This document shows, one piece after another, positions 4,570 to 5,575 of a stretch of DNA of 5,575 nucleotides (within the stretch, counting starts at the first letter, position 1; each line of letters opens with the position of its first letter). This stretch comes from an uncultured Actinomycetes bacterium (lineage in GTDB: Bacteria; Actinomycetota; Thermoleophilia; Gaiellales; F1-60-MAGs149), in the NCBI GenBank assembly GCA_903960645.1, contig CAJCBN010000310.1, forward strand, positions 1 to 5,575, read 5' to 3'. Position numbers and translations under genes: made by a program. The notes beneath the pieces were generated by a model. It saw only the letters and a program-made list of their open reading frames with translations, did no database searches and was not told the origin of the DNA.

Positions 4570-5575
4570 ATGGGCGCTTCTGTCGAGGATTCCTACGCCG
4601 CTCTTGCGGCAGCACGCGAGCACTTCGAGCGCGCGACCGATTTCACGATCGGCATCGAGGAGGAATTCCAGATTCTCGACGCCAACAGCCTGCTGATGAC
4701 CAACCGCTTCGAGGAGCTACGGGATGCGTGCGAGGCCGGCGTTCTCCAGGGCCACGTGGCGGGCGAGCTGATCGCCAGCGAGATCGAGGTCAAGACGGGG
4801 CGCGGCGAGACCTTCGACGAGGCGGCCCGCATGCTGATCGACCGGCGGATCGCGCTCGTGGCGGAGGCGGAGCGGCTCGGCGTCGCCGTGGGCTCCACCG
4901 GCACCCACCCGACGTCGCCCTGGACCGACCAGCGCATCATCGACACGCCGCACTACCGGATCGTGGAGGGCACGCTGCGTTACATCGCGTGGCGCAACAA
5001 CACCTTCGGGATGCACGTGCACGTCGGCATCCGCAACGCGGATCGCGCGATGGCCGTGGCGAATGCGATGCGCACCCACGTGCCCGAGCTGCTTGCCCTG
5101 TCCTGCACCTCGCCGTGGCTCGAGGGCCGGATCACGCATCTGCGCTCCACGCGGACGCAGATCTTCACCCGCATGTTCCCGCGCTGCGGGATCCCCGATG
5201 TCTTCACCGACTGGGCCGACTACGACCGCTACGTGCGCTTCCTTCTCGAGACGGAGTCGATCCGCGAGCACACGGAGATCTGGTGGACCGTGCGTCCTCA
5301 CCAGAGCTTCGGCACCGTCGAGATCCGGGCCTGCGACGCGCTCCCGGACATTGCCGACTCGCTGGCCCTCGCCGCCCTGCAGGTGGCGTTGACCGCTCGT
5401 GCCGCCCGCCGTTACGACGCTGGCGACCTGCCGGCACCGACACGGCCCAGTGACATCGAGGAGAACCTCTGGCGCGCCCTGCGCTGGGGCATGAGTCGCG
5501 AGCTGATCGACCTCGAGGCTCGCAAGGCGATTCCCGCCGACGAGCACCTCGCGAATCTGCTCGCGGCGTGCCAGC
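4570..5575 (+). CDS. Carboxylate-amine ligase, YbdK / glutamate-cysteine ligase 2 family (3' end cut off)
   Basis: An ATP-dependent carboxylate-amine ligase of the GCS2 family; 335 complete codons are present and the frame is still open at the window edge. Family length is about 370-380, so roughly 40 residues are missing. Motifs in order are TIGIEEEFQILD (26-37, the glutamates that bind metal/ATP in the family), STGTHP (109-114), MHVHVG (148-153), RTQIF (195-199) and VEIRACDALPD (250-260). Annotation pipelines often call this family glutamate-cysteine ligase 2. YbdK has only weak gamma-glutamylcysteine activity, and many members have unknown substrates, so glutathione synthesis should not be assumed; mycothiol is the usual actinobacterial thiol. 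EgtA of ergothioneine synthesis is a related alternative, but the GIEEE start fits YbdK better. Start ATG 4570 has no ribosome site and a TACCGT box close upstream. Confidence 0.9.
   Translation, partial: MGASVEDSYAALAAAREHFERATDFTIGIEEEFQILDANSLLMTNRFEELRDACEAGVLQGHVAGELIASEIEVKTGRGETFDEAARMLIDRRIALVAEAERLGVAVGSTGTHPTSPWTDQRIIDTPHYRIVEGTLRYIAWRNNTFGMHVHVGIRNADRAMAVANAMRTHVPELLALSCTSPWLEGRITHLRSTRTQIFTRMFPRCGIPDVFTDWADYDRYVRFLLETESIREHTEIWWTVRPHQSFGTVEIRACDALPDIADSLALAALQVALTARAARRYDAGDLPAPTRPSDIEENLWRALRWGMSRELIDLEARKAIPADEHLANLLAACQ

Noticed and set aside
4041..5453. Long plus-strand open frame of 470 codons
   Set aside because: It runs antisense across the anti-sigma-like gene and then out of frame through the ligase. 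Its product is Arg/Gly-rich with no domain, while both overlapped genes have clear family motifs.
4717..5547. Minus-strand open frame of 276 codons opposite the ligase
   Set aside because: It is a shadow of the ligase gene, with no recognisable motif and no supporting start context.
1..5575. CRISPR array, tRNA/rRNA genes, insertion sequence or prophage parts
   Set aside because: I saw no regularly spaced repeats, no tRNA-like or rRNA-like stretches, no transposase and no integrase. The genes are housekeeping types with uniform composition.

Overview
The window is a compact, GC-rich stretch (about 70% by eye) with GTG starts, 1-4 base gene overlaps and few Shine-Dalgarno sites. The proteins look actinobacterial. 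The Rex form (HTH ending in QIRRDLSGFG-FGKRGVGY, C-terminus AVELLYALYFHL), the FmdB protein with a Gly/Cys tail and the YbdK-type ligase suggest a deep-branching lineage such as Thermoleophilia (Solirubrobacterales-like). That placement is inference from remembered family patterns, not a search.

Layout. Bases 1-151 hold no supportable gene but contain several perfect palindromes and a likely leaderless promoter. From 152 to 3182 six genes run on the plus strand with tiny gaps or overlaps: an FmdB-family zinc ribbon protein, tsaE, tsaB, rimI, tsaD and a glutaredoxin-like CxxC protein. A 60-base spacer with a strong GGAGG site follows, then rex (3243-3875). Rex converges on a minus-strand gene (3909-4502) for a membrane-anchored zinc-finger anti-sigma factor-like protein. 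That gene is divergent, across 67 bases, from a YbdK/GCS2-family carboxylate-amine ligase that starts at 4570 and runs off the window end.

How the genes work together. TsaE, TsaB and TsaD are three of the four bacterial enzymes that make N6-threonylcarbamoyladenosine (t6A) at position 37 of ANN-decoding tRNAs. The first-step enzyme, TsaC/Sua5, is not in the window. RimI, an N-terminal acetyltransferase, is a common companion in this cluster. The glutaredoxin-like protein and the NADH-sensing repressor Rex form a redox pair at the 3' end. In many actinobacteria this pair is followed by hemA; here the order is broken by the convergent anti-sigma gene. The ligase may make a gamma-glutamyl-type amide or thiol product, but its substrate cannot be read from sequence.

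I see mostly conserved housekeeping genes and no clear new system. The points most worth a second look are the palindrome cluster at 1-45, the recurring TACNNT boxes just upstream of start codons (leaderless transcription), the anti-sigma-like gene without a sigma factor beside it, and the redox genes attached to the t6A cluster.
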